Below are positions 44,913 through 55,162 of a stretch of DNA of 64,000 nt, piece after piece. This DNA comes from Chryseobacterium indicum (GTDB lineage Bacteria > Bacteroidota > Bacteroidia > Flavobacteriales > Weeksellaceae), in NCBI RefSeq assembly GCF_021504595.1, contig NZ_JACSGT010000002.1, positions 124,001 to 188,000 on the forward strand. The letters run 5' to 3'. The notes under the pieces were generated by a model, which was not told the DNA's origin, made no database searches, and saw only the letters and a list, made by a program, of their open reading frames with translations. The stretch's first letter is position 1; each line of letters starts with the position of its first letter. A program made the position numbers and the translations under genes.

Positions 44913-45449
44913 ATGCTGATTAAAGTCTATGGAAGCGCCATTCACGGTGTGGCTGCACAAACCATTACGATAGAAGTAAATGTAGATACAGGCGGAGTTG
45001 GCTATCATCTTGTAGGGCTTCCGGACAACGCCATTAAAGAAAGCAGTTACAGGATTTCTGCCGCGCTGAAAAACGTAGGCTTTAAAATTCCCGGAAAGAA
45101 AATTACCATCAATATGGCTCCTGCAGATCTCCGAAAGGAAGGCGCTGCTTATGATCTGAGTATTGCCATCGGAATTCTTGCCGCTTCAGATCAGATTACT
45201 GCCGAAAATATTCAGGATTACGTAATTATGGGGGAGCTTTCTCTGGACGGAACTTTACAGCCCATTAAAGGGGTTCTCCCCATAGCAATTCAGGCACGCG
45301 AAGAAGGTTTTAAAGGAATTATTCTGCCCAGACAAAACACCCGCGAAGCGGCCATTGTGAATAGTCTTAATGTTTTTGCCGCCGAAAATATAAAGGAAGT
45401 TATTGACTTTTTTAATGAAGGAAAACCTGTCAATTACAAAAGAAGATGA
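44913..45449 (+). pseudogene. comM: Truncated ComM/YifB Mg-chelatase-like protein (N-terminal third only)
   Basis: 178 residues begin exactly like full-length family members (MLIKVYGSAIHGVAAQTITIEVNVDTG, GVGYHLVGLPDNAIKESSYRISAALKN, INMAPADLRKEGAAYDLSIAIGIL). This is the ChlI/Lon-like N-terminal domain. The frame stops after INFFNEGKPVNYKRR-like sequence (DFFNEGKPVNYKRR), before the AAA+ Walker A domain. Full-length ComM is about 510 residues and acts as a helicase in branch migration during transformation. The missing two thirds are not in the rest of the window, so an insertion or deletion has removed them. Confidence 0.85.
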
Positions 45450-45529
45450 TAAATTCTAATTCAAGATGATAAAATAACAAGAAAAAAACTGAGGTTTGTT
45501 TTTTAATTAAAGAAGATTCATTCTAAGAA

Positions 45530-45563
45530 AAACCCGATGTAAATTAACTATTACATCGGGTTT
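45530..45563 (-). terminator. Terminator after the 413-aa ORF
   Basis: A 13-bp perfect stem (45530-45542 with 45551-45563) immediately downstream of the stop at 45566. Confidence 0.75.
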
Positions 45564-45565
45564 CT

Positions 45566-46807
45566 TTAGCTTCCATACAGCATTATGTCAGAGATAATAT
45601 AACGTAGTTTATCTTTTAAATCATAATCGATCTCTAGCTCTTCTGCTTTCTCACACATTTCGATTAATTTTGCAAAACTTGAAATTTCGTTATCAATTTT
45701 ACGATTAAAAATATCTGAAAGCTTAGTAATGCCTTTAAGAGAACTTCGGGGACTACTTATCTTAGATAAAATTTTTACTCTTAACTCGTCAGGATTCTTT
45801 ATAGCCTTTATTTCAGTTAATTCCTTTATAAACTCGTCACTTGTATTTAATACACCTCCCATATTATTAAATATGGGAAAGACATTTTCTGGCTTTGTTG
45901 TATGAGGAACTATCTCTTTATTTGATTCTACCTCGGATTTTCTTCGATAGATGAAAAATCCTTTTTCAAGTCGACCCACACTTATTATGTTTGAAAAACT
46001 AAGTGAGCCTTGCCCTAAATCATTCGTCGAAATATTAACTGCAGTAGATATACTTCCAAATGCTCCGGCATCTTTCAAAAATTTTTCAGAAACAATTAAG
46101 TCTAATTTAGACTCATTTAAAGCTGCACTTCTTATAATATATTCGATTCCAGGATTAGCTTTCATATTTTGATGCAAAATTAGCATACTTACTACAAAAG
46201 TAAAGTCAACACCATATTCGAAATACTTATTAATTGAAGTAATACCTCTTAAATAAATCTTATTCTTGTGTTCTACAAGCCTATAACTCTTATGCTTATT
46301 TACTTTAGAATTTGTTTTAGCTTTTTCTTTGAAGAATTGTATATTATATCTGGCAAGATCTGCTTCTTTAATCTTGAAAAGATTGTTAGCATATTTTGTC
46401 ATTTCATAGCTATCTAAAAAAGTATTTTTTGCATCATAAATAGCAATTGTAATTAAGTGGTTTTTTACTTCGTCAATTTCCACGTATTCCTCAAAATTGA
46501 AAATAATATCCGTGTGTATTTCTCCATCAAAGGTTTCTTCAGTCTCATAGACATCAATATCCTTTACTTGTGCATAAATAGAATATCTATTATAATTTTC
46601 ATTATAATATTGAATTTTTTTAAATACAAGATCAATGTAATCAATACAAATGATTTCATCTTGTATTTTATCAATATTAAATGATTTGTATATTTCATCC
46701 CGATATGGATGTGAATCAATTAGCTCACATAGTGTACTAACTTTAAGCTTTCCCGTACTTTGTTCAGGGTCAAGCACTACTGTTTTTTGAAAAAAATCTG
46801 GTTTCAT
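45566..46807 (-). CDS. Hypothetical protein of unknown family
   Basis: 413 residues, soluble, charged, no signal peptide or transmembrane segment. A beta-rich central part (VDFTFVVSMLILHQNMKANPGIEYIIRSAALNESKLDLIVS region) is followed by a helical C-terminus (SSFAKLIEMCEKAEELEIDYDLKDKLRYI). No motif I recognise. The gene after it in reading direction is only the comM fragment, and a 57-aa ORF precedes it by 8 nt. Base composition is more AT-rich than the core genes, in keeping with acquired DNA. Confidence 0.5.
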   Translation of the reverse strand: MKPDFFQKTVVLDPEQSTGKLKVSTLCELIDSHPYRDEIYKSFNIDKIQDEIICIDYIDLVFKKIQYYNENYNRYSIYAQVKDIDVYETEETFDGEIHTDIIFNFEEYVEIDEVKNHLITIAIYDAKNTFLDSYEMTKYANNLFKIKEADLARYNIQFFKEKAKTNSKVNKHKSYRLVEHKNKIYLRGITSINKYFEYGVDFTFVVSMLILHQNMKANPGIEYIIRSAALNESKLDLIVSEKFLKDAGAFGSISTAVNISTNDLGQGSLSFSNIISVGRLEKGFFIYRRKSEVESNKEIVPHTTKPENVFPIFNNMGGVLNTSDEFIKELTEIKAIKNPDELRVKILSKISSPRSSLKGITKLSDIFNRKIDNEISSFAKLIEMCEKAEELEIDYDLKDKLRYIISDIMLYGS

Positions 46808-46815
46808 AAAAATAA

Positions 46816-46989
46816 TTACTTTTCTTTTCTTATCCCTTTAAATGGTTGAGGACTTGATGTTTTTACATCCATAAACTGACCTGTTTCACTATTACGTTTA
46901 ACCCATAATCCAGTTTTGGGATTTTGAACTTGGGAACGATCTCGTACCGCTCCTTTGCGACTTCCGTCTTTCGGTGCATTAGTTGCCAT
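46816..46989 (-). CDS. Small conserved basic protein
   Basis: 57 residues from ATG 46989; an upstream in-frame ATG at 47022 would add eleven unrelated residues. Content: ATNAPKDGSRKGAVRDRSQ, NPKTGLWVKRNSETGQFMD, PFKGIRKEK. The pattern of a Gly/Arg-rich start, NPxTGxWVKR and a final PFKGIRKE is one I have seen in small proteins near mobile or toxin-antitoxin genes in many bacteria. Function unknown. It is 8 nt upstream of the 413-aa gene, probably in one operon. Confidence 0.65.
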   Translation of the reverse strand: MATNAPKDGSRKGAVRDRSQVQNPKTGLWVKRNSETGQFMDVKTSSPQPFKGIRKEK

Positions 46990-47173
46990 AACATTAAGTT
47001 TTAAATATTTATAATTCAGCAACTTAAAAATGAAAACACACTGATTTTTATGAAAAATCTTGTAGAAAAGTATAATTATTTTTACCTTTGAGGTCTCAAA
47101 TCAAGAAGATAAGATAATTATCCTTCAATACAAGCCTAATCATTATGATTCAGGCTTTTCTTTTATAGTTACT

Positions 47174-47602
47174 CTAATTTGTCATTATACTAGTCATTAT
47201 ATATTCTAATATATTTATTTGTTCCTTGTTTGCATTTATTGCTTTTAGAGCTTCAATAGGTTCACAAATGTTAACATCACATTGTGATGCAAATTTTCCA
47301 ACATGTTTACATCTTGAAACTAATGTCAATTTGTATTTTTGAGCATAATAAACAGATGAAATATCTGTCACTGCTATATTGGGATTTAACGCATGATTCT
47401 TATTGTAGAAACTAAAAAAATCGTTTGATAGATCAAAAATTGTTAGATCTCCATTTTTTTCTAGCTCTTTTATTGCAATTACTTCAGTTGTTTCAAAATA
47501 ATTCTCACTAAAATACAGTTGAGAAATTCCAAATAAGCCATCTTTTAATAATCCTACTGACCGTAATGGCATGATAAGCTCGACATCATTTAATACTATC
47601 AT
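47174..47602 (-). CDS. PIN-like protein, putative toxin partner
   Basis: 142 residues. Acidic positions fit a PIN-like nuclease: an N-terminal Asp (LNDVELIMPLRS), Glu in TTEVIAIKELEKNG, Asp in AVTDISSVYYAQKYKLTLVSRCK, and a final acidic site. It overlaps the stop of the regulator gene by 4 nt, implying coupled translation. The pair resembles a type II toxin-antitoxin-like unit, but the PIN call rests on weak motif spacing. Confidence 0.55.
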   Translation of the reverse strand: MIVLNDVELIMPLRSVGLLKDGLFGISQLYFSENYFETTEVIAIKELEKNGDLTIFDLSNDFFSFYNKNHALNPNIAVTDISSVYYAQKYKLTLVSRCKHVGKFASQCDVNICEPIEALKAINANKEQINILEYIMTSIMTN

Positions 47603-48666
47603 TTTAACGTAAATTCAGTGGTAAACGATTCTCTACTTAATGCACTAATTGTCATCCCGGACAATTGGCTTGCCATACTTTTACTAAACAGTTTTTCATT
47701 TAGTCCTTTAGCTAACAGGTAGTTAAATCGACTAACTCTTTCCGTGTCTTCGTAAGCTATATCTTTATCTTTCCAAGAATAATATAGTTCCTTCCATTCT
47801 TGATATTTCTCCCATTCAATGAACTCTAGGCTTACCATTCTTATTAAAATTGCAAATATTGATATGCCATATCTGCTTTTAATTCTTTTTAATTCTTCTA
47901 GAGTAATACTTGATTTATCACCTATATATTCTACCAAAGCCTCATATGGTAAAAGCATTGCTCCTGCAAAATGATCGCAAAAACGCTCTATTTTTTCATA
48001 TTCCTCACCTTTTCTAAACTTTAATAATAAATGGGCAAGTTCGTGAAGAAGCGTAAAACGTCTTCTTGGAATATCCGTATTTTTAATATTAATTACAATT
48101 ATGGGACTATTTTTTTCCCAACAAGAGAAGCCAGCAAAACTTTCGTCTTCAGTTACTTCAAAAATTTTAACACCTAAATCTTCTAGAAAAATTACTAAAT
48201 CATATATAGGTGTAGTTTCAAATTTCCATTTTTTTCTTAAAATTTTTGCTGCTTCTTCAACGTGTTTTTTTGAAGTGATTTCTTCAAAATTTTTAAGCGG
48301 GTTTTGGAATATTATTATTGAATCCGCCAATTTTTCAAGTTTACAGTAGGAGTTATATTTTTCATGTAGTTCTCCTAAAATTTTTCGTTCAAAAAATTTT
48401 CGATCAAAATTAATTTTAAAACCTTCTCTAAATTCAATATTTCTTAGGGTAAATTCTTCTGATCTATAATCTGTTCCATTTAAAATATCAACAATACTAG
48501 TACCTAGTCCCCTTGACAATTGTACTAATTGTGATGAGCGAATTTCTCTTTGGCCTTCTTCAAATTTCTGAATATATGATTTTGAAAAGTCAGAGCGAAT
48601 TGCAAGGTCTTCTTGTGAAAACCCTTTTTTTATCCTTAATTCTCTTATTCTATCTCCAATGTTCAT
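47599..48666 (-). CDS. XRE-family regulator fused to ImmA/IrrE metallopeptidase
   Basis: 355 residues from ATG 48666, chosen because the -7 box lies just upstream; an earlier GTG at 48708 falls before it. N-terminal HTH (RIRELRIKKGFSQEDLAIRSDFSKSYIQKFE) followed by a COG2856 domain with the zinc site HELAHLLLKF and the downstream HFAGAMLLPYEAL. Such proteins repress and are inactivated by, or carry out, proteolysis, and they control phages, ICEs and toxin pairs. An inverted repeat in the promoter is a likely autoregulatory operator. Confidence 0.85.
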   Translation of the reverse strand: MNIGDRIRELRIKKGFSQEDLAIRSDFSKSYIQKFEEGQREIRSSQLVQLSRGLGTSIVDILNGTDYRSEEFTLRNIEFREGFKINFDRKFFERKILGELHEKYNSYCKLEKLADSIIIFQNPLKNFEEITSKKHVEEAAKILRKKWKFETTPIYDLVIFLEDLGVKIFEVTEDESFAGFSCWEKNSPIIVINIKNTDIPRRRFTLLHELAHLLLKFRKGEEYEKIERFCDHFAGAMLLPYEALVEYIGDKSSITLEELKRIKSRYGISIFAILIRMVSLEFIEWEKYQEWKELYYSWKDKDIAYEDTERVSRFNYLLAKGLNEKLFSKSMASQLSGMTISALSRESFTTEFTLK

Positions 48667-48680
48667 ATTGAAATTTTTTA

Positions 48681-48688
48681 CAAATATA
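48681..48688 (-). promoter_or_regulatory. -7 box (TATATTTG) of the XRE-ImmA/IrrE operon
   Basis: Minus-strand TAnnTTTG match 15 nt upstream of ATG 48666. Confidence 0.6.
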
Positions 48689-48690
48689 CA

Positions 48691-48745
48691 AAAAACACAC
48701 AAAACCAAAAATAAAATGTAAAAAAATAACTTTTTGTGTGTTTTT
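48691..48745. promoter_or_regulatory. Inverted-repeat operator candidate
   Basis: AAAAACACACAAAA (48691-48704) and its exact reverse complement TTTTGTGTGTTTTT (48732-48745) flank 27 nt directly upstream of the -7 box. The position fits two half-sites for the XRE repressor encoded downstream. Confidence 0.55.
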
Positions 48746-48779
48746 GTCTAATGACTATTTCTAAGAGAATTACAGAATA

Positions 48780-49082
48780 CTACTTTTTATTATTGTCTAT
48801 ACGATAAAAAGTTGCCTTGCTTATTCCTGCTTGTTTACATGATTTGTCAATAGAAATGTTTTTGTTATCATAGAGATGTTTAGCAAATCGATACTTTTCA
48901 ATACTTGTTTGGCTTGATCCTTTAGGTCTACCTAAAAGTTTTTTTCTTTTTCGCGCACCATCCAAACCAGATTTTGTTCTTTCACTAATTAAGTTTCTTT
49001 CAAACTCAGCTACAGCTCCAAAAATCTGAATGATAAATTTCCCATTTGCAGAAGTAGTGTCAAATGCGGGTTCAGTGATGCT
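48780..49082 (-). pseudogene. Serine recombinase C-terminal half, fused to transposase tail
   Basis: About 100 residues: TEPAFDTTSANGKFIIQIFGAVAEFERNLISERTKSGLDGAR is the resolvase core after the catalytic part, and ISIDKSCKQAGISKATFYRI is the C-terminal HTH_7 domain. The N-terminal catalytic domain with the active Ser is missing. The frame continues upstream, without a break, into the Tn3 transposase tail, so a deletion has joined the two genes. Confidence 0.8.
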
Positions 49083-50276
49083 CTTGAAAAGAAAAGAGTT
49101 AATTTTGTTCATATCAAATGAAAATTCTGTTTCATTGATTATAAAATCATATTCTTCATGCATATTTACATGCTGCCATGTCTTTATGGAACTATTTTTC
49201 ATTAGTTAAATATTTTTAAGTATCTCTTCTTGATTTTTGATTTCTGATAATTTATTTGAGATAAAAAGATAGTTCTATAAGATAATTGCGTTTTGGATTA
49301 AATACCTACATGCTACTGCAATTTCTTGTTCTTCTTTAGTCTCGTATTTAAATTCCTGATTGTTTCCAAAAAAGACCGCTTTAGCAAATAGATGTGATAA
49401 TTCAATTTTATTTAATTGCTTTTCAATGTTTTGCCTTAAAGGGGGTTCATCAAAATACCGTAATAAAAAAATTGTTTCATGAATTCTACCAACTTCTTTT
49501 ATTGCTTTATATAAAGGATGTTGCTTTGAATAAGAACTTAATCGTTTCAAAATAACTGAAGCTTTTGCTTCTCCTAATTTAATTGAGCATAATAATCTTA
49601 ATATATTCTCCCATTGATCTTTAATGATATTCTCGTCTATATACATACTTTTTGAAGGAGGAATTTTATATCCTTTGTTTTCATAACTATTTCTTGGAAT
49701 ATCCTTACTATATGCAGAAATACCTTTTCCAGTTCCAAAATATTTAAAGGAATGAGTAGCATTAATTGCAGGAACAGAAACATTAAATTTTTGCCCATCA
49801 CTTGACGTATGTAGTGAATCTCTTTTTTGAAGATATATTTGGGGGAGTGAGAGTTTACCTGTAGTTTCTAGAATCATTTGATTGGCTTCATCAATATTAT
49901 CCTTACTAAAAAACCATCTGACTACATATTCCAATTTATCGGCTCCAATGCCTGTGGATATTTTGCCCATTTTCCTTACCCCTATATTACAGCCTAAGGC
50001 TATAATTGCTGCATAAATAATATTTTTGGAAGGAGAATCTTTGTTTGATGTTCGGCTGTAATGCAAAAAAGAAGAATTAAAATTTGAAGAATAATCTATA
50101 TCGGATAATATTTTTGTGAGGGGGGTGTAGACATTTTCTCCAATAGTTTCATGAACAAAATGACTTATTAATTCATCCAATTTTGGAGTAGCTACTCTTG
50201 GTCTATTATCTCTACTAAATTTTAAATATTCGTTGGTTAGAATATTTTCGTTAGTTTTTGTATAATGTTTAACCAT

Positions 50277-51175
50277 AAACCTGTTTAAACTTTTTTACGG
50301 AAAGAGTATCCAGAAAATTAGCAATTTTGGATTGCAACTTAAAATAACTAAAATCTGGAACTCATAAGCAAAGATAAACTGGAAAAATGGATAATTCCTC
50401 ATTTGAGCAGAGGAAAACGGGGATTTTCAACAAGATTTGATTTAGGGAAAATCTTTCAACTCATTATTAAGCGTTTAAAAACAGGCTGCCAATGGCGCGA
50501 GCTGAGTCTTAAAGAGTACTTTACCAATCAGGGAATCAGTTGGCAACTGATTTATTATTATTTTAATAAATGGAGTAAGGATGGTTCTTTCAGGCGAATT
50601 TGGGTTTCCCTTCTTAAAAAGAATAAAAGAAATTTAGATCTTTCCTGTGTTCAGATGGACGGGAGCCATACGCGCAGTAAAACCGGTGGCGAATCGGTAG
50701 GTTATCAGGGACGAAAATCATCAAAGACCAGTAATTGTATCTTCCTTTGTGATAATCAGGGACAAATGCTTTCAATGGGAGAGCCGGTGAGCGGAGAACA
50801 TCATGACCTTTATCAGATTGAAGAAACTTTAGAGGAGATTTTTGTTCTTTTGGATGAAGCTGATATAGAGTGTAAAGGATTATTCCTGAATGCAGATTCA
50901 GGTTTTGACGGTAAAAAATGCAGAGATATTCTTGAGAAAAAAGAAATGATTGCCAATATTAAAGAGAATCCACGGAATGGAAATACAGAGCATGAAAAAT
51001 ATTTTGATTCCGAACTGTATAAAAGAAGATTCAAAATAGAAAAAGCAAATGCATGGCTGGATAGCTTCAAAGCACTATTAGTAAGGTTTGAAACTTTAAA
51101 TATTACATGGATGAGTTTGCATTATCTGGCTTTTTCTATTTTGTTTCTCAGAAAAATAAAAGTTTAAACAGGTTT
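50277..51175 (+). mobile_element. IS5-family-like insertion sequence, copy 1
   Basis: 899 bp with terminal inverted repeats starting AAACCTGTTTAAACT at both ends, and a 3-bp target duplication CAT (50274-50276 and 51176-51178). Excision restores the tnpA frame exactly (LLILKENM joined to VKHYTKTNEN), which fixes the ends. A second copy begins at 63887. Confidence 0.92.
50403..51167 (+). CDS. IS5-family transposase
   Basis: 254 residues from TTG 50403; the frame is open back to 50352 and a CTG at 50355 (reading ELISKDKLEKWIIPH) is an alternative start that would restore the usual N-terminus. Domains: N-terminal HTH/DUF4096 (KTGCQWRELSLKEYF), then DDE core with QMDGSHTRSKTGG (Asp), NADSGFDGKK (Asp) and RFKIEKANAWLDSFKALLVRFE (Glu). 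Probably active. Confidence 0.9.
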   Translation: MSRGKRGFSTRFDLGKIFQLIIKRLKTGCQWRELSLKEYFTNQGISWQLIYYYFNKWSKDGSFRRIWVSLLKKNKRNLDLSCVQMDGSHTRSKTGGESVGYQGRKSSKTSNCIFLCDNQGQMLSMGEPVSGEHHDLYQIEETLEEIFVLLDEADIECKGLFLNADSGFDGKKCRDILEKKEMIANIKENPRNGNTEHEKYFDSELYKRRFKIEKANAWLDSFKALLVRFETLNITWMSLHYLAFSILFLRKIKV

Positions 51176-52891
51176 CATATTTTCTTTTAGGATTAGCAAA
51201 ACATTTTCCATCTCAGACATCTGGTTAATATTTGCTCTTTCCATTAATTCCTTCTTATCCGAAATCCAACGATTATATGAAATCAAATAATCATCAATTG
51301 ATTTATATTTATCAGAAAATTTAAGATTAAGCGTACCTGCTTTTATATGATTAAAAACCTCTCTGAACAAAAATATTTTATACATCTGTGGATTGAATTC
51401 ACCATTCCATTTCTGTTCGTTTTTAGCAATAAACTCACGAGGAGCAGAATGTGTTATTTTTCCATTTTTAGCTTGATATTTTTTTATGGCGGATATCATA
51501 TGAAAATCAGACATTTCAGTATTGAACTCAAATATTAATAGAATTCCGGCAACCCTGTTATGTATTTTTCGATATCCTTTATTTAGTGCTTTAAAGAATC
51601 GTTCTTCTTTTAGTGCAGTGGTTCCTAAATTTTCAAGCTTTTCTATTTCCTGAATGATATCATCATGTAAAGACTAGTTTTCAGAAGTAAAAATATCTTT
51701 TATTAATCTAAGTTTTTGGGAATCCTCATATTGACTTGTAAAAATTATCCGTTTTACCTTTTCTAATTGTTTCTTTGAAGTAAAAATAATATTTCTAATC
51801 TTTGCCAATTGTTTTTGTTTATTCGGCTTTAAATCTTTCTTTAAAAAATCAGTTGCTATAGATTTATTCGCATTATTATAATATTTTTGAAAAATCTGAA
51901 GAAAAACATCAACAAATGCATCCTGACGAACACGGTATTGATAAATAATGAATGATACAATGAAAAGTCTTTTCCTTTTTTTGTCCCGAATGCTATCAAA
52001 CTGAATATGTTCTGCTTTTACTACCCAAACAGCATAATAATTTAGAATTCCGGAAATTTCATTCAACTTAGTAATATTAGAAAGATGGAAATGCATATCC
52101 TTAATAATATTAAAATCATCTATGCTTTCCTTAATTTTTCTTGGAGTTATTGTTTGAATTACCCTCTTTAATTTAGTAATCAAATAAGGATTTTTAGAAG
52201 ATACTTCATCTTTACCTGAAGGAAGGTTCATCATTTCATCAAATAATTCTTTTTGAATGATACTAAGATTTTTATCAACCAGATTTACTAAACTTTCTTC
52301 AAATAATTTTAAAGATTTGGATATGGTCTGAGCAAAAACATAGTATTTAGGATGCTCAATCTTTTTCTCTTCCAAAAATGAAATTAAAGAATAAAAAATT
52401 TCTTTTGGTCTTTGGGGAGTTTTAACCAGTTCTAAAGCTTCTTTTTCAAATAGATCCAAACAATCGGAGAAGGCTTTATATCCAAATTGATTTAAAATAT
52501 AAACTCTGTATTGGGTATATAGGGATCTTTTATATTCTGCCATATTTGTTTTGTACTTCAACCCACATAAATTAGATACATAATTTATATCATCTTCTTT
52601 AAATTGGCTTGGGACAAAAAACTTTTTTTGAGCTAAGAAATAACCTTTTTGAAGAATATAGCCAACAGTAGTAATTCCCTTCCTTAAATTGGGTTCAAGA
52701 TCGTTGTCAAACTCTAAGGTAAATAATACTTTTCTTTCATCAACTGATAATTCAACCGGATTATCGAAAAGTTCAATATCTTTTTCCTTAAATAAATTTA
52801 TTATTGTTAGCATTAGAAATATTTTATAATTATAAATTATACGTTGTATCGACTAACTAAAAATGAGGTATAGATGGACTGTATAAAAAAG

Positions 52892-52919
52892 TATAATCAA
52901 ATGTACGTTTGATTGTACT
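52892..52919. repeat. 28-bp near-perfect palindrome, candidate resolution site
   Basis: GTATAATCAAA and TTTGATTGTAC arms flank TGTACG, with a central TA dinucleotide like serine-recombinase crossover sites. It lies 79 nt upstream of tnpA, where Tn3-family res sites normally sit. Confidence 0.45.
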
Positions 52920-52985
52920 TTTATAGCAAGAAATAAAATTACTGATTTTCAGTTTAAAAAAGTAAAATAAATTAGTATACTTATT

Positions 52986-54452
<1,467 letters not shown>

Positions 54453-54464
54453 TTTAAGTATATT

Positions 54465-54472
54465 TATCTTTG
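54465..54472 (+). promoter_or_regulatory. -7 box (TATCTTTG) for the serine recombinase
   Basis: TAnnTTTG match 25 nt before the ATG at 54498, just outside the IS end. Confidence 0.6.
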
Positions 54473-54497
54473 CTTTTCAACGGAATTAGCTGTACTT

Positions 54498-55094
54498 ATG
54501 AGAATAGGATATGTTAGGGTATCTACCCAGGATCAGAATTTCAATCTTCAGGAAGATGCATTACGCAAAAGCGGATGTGAAATGATATATAGGGAAACAG
54601 CTTCCGGAGCAAATACGGACCGCCCGGAACTTGCCAGGATAATGGAACATCTTCGCTCGGGAGATATTATAGTGGTATATAAGCTGGATCGTCTCGGGCG
54701 TTCATTAAAACATTTACTGGAAGTTGTTGAAATACTGAATAAAAAAGAAGTTGGTCTGCAAAGCATAAGTGATATGATTGACACCACTACCCCCCAAGGA
54801 AGATTATTTTTCCATATTTCTGCATCCTTTGCAGAATTTGAAAAGGATTTGATTCGTGAGAGAACAAAAGCAGGATTGGAAGCTGCAAGGGCAAGAGGCA
54901 GAAAAGGGGGGCGCAAAGCAGGAATAAGCAAAGAAGCTGAGCAAAAGGCTATTTTGGCGGAAATCTATTACAACGAAGGAAAATTGAGTGTCAATGAGAT
55001 TGCAGCAGATCTCAAAATCTCTAAAATGACTTTATATAAGTATTTAAGACACAGAAATGTTTTTATAAATAGTTATAAGAAAGCTAATTCTTAA
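54498..55094 (+). CDS. Serine recombinase (resolvase/invertase family)
   Basis: 198 residues, full length. RIGYVRVSTQDQNFNLQ carries the catalytic Ser9, YRETASGANTDRPELARIM and VYKLDRLGRSLKHLL the Arg residues, FAEFEKDLIRERTKAGL the long E helix, and the C-terminal HTH is SVNEIAADLKISKMTLYKYL. It could resolve the Tn3 element or invert nearby DNA. The neighbouring variable surface genes make an invertase role worth testing (inference). Confidence 0.92.
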   Translation: MRIGYVRVSTQDQNFNLQEDALRKSGCEMIYRETASGANTDRPELARIMEHLRSGDIIVVYKLDRLGRSLKHLLEVVEILNKKEVGLQSISDMIDTTTPQGRLFFHISASFAEFEKDLIRERTKAGLEAARARGRKGGRKAGISKEAEQKAILAEIYYNEGKLSVNEIAADLKISKMTLYKYLRHRNVFINSYKKANS

Positions 55095-55162
55095 TTTTTA
55101 TCAATTACTTGTTTGTTATGTAAATTAACTAAATTCTATAGAAATTTCCTTACAAATCCTTA

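Larger units (their letters stand above)
49083..52813 (-). pseudogene. tnpA: Tn3-family transposase TnpA, interrupted by IS and nonsense codons
   Basis: When the IS5-type element at 50277-51175 and one CAT duplicate are removed, one frame of about 943 codons remains. It carries the N-terminal DUF4158 region (VELSVDERKVLFTLEFDNDLEPN), middle helices, and the catalytic part (SSDGQKFNVSVPAINATHSFKYFG, EAKASVILKRLSSYSKQHPLYKAIKEVGRI, YLIQNAIIL). The tail is TWQHVNMHEEYDF. Three in-frame stops break it: TAG at 51674-51676, TAG at 49275-49277 and TAA at 49206-49208. No frameshift is needed to read across. The 3' end is fused to a resolvase tail. Confidence 0.85.
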
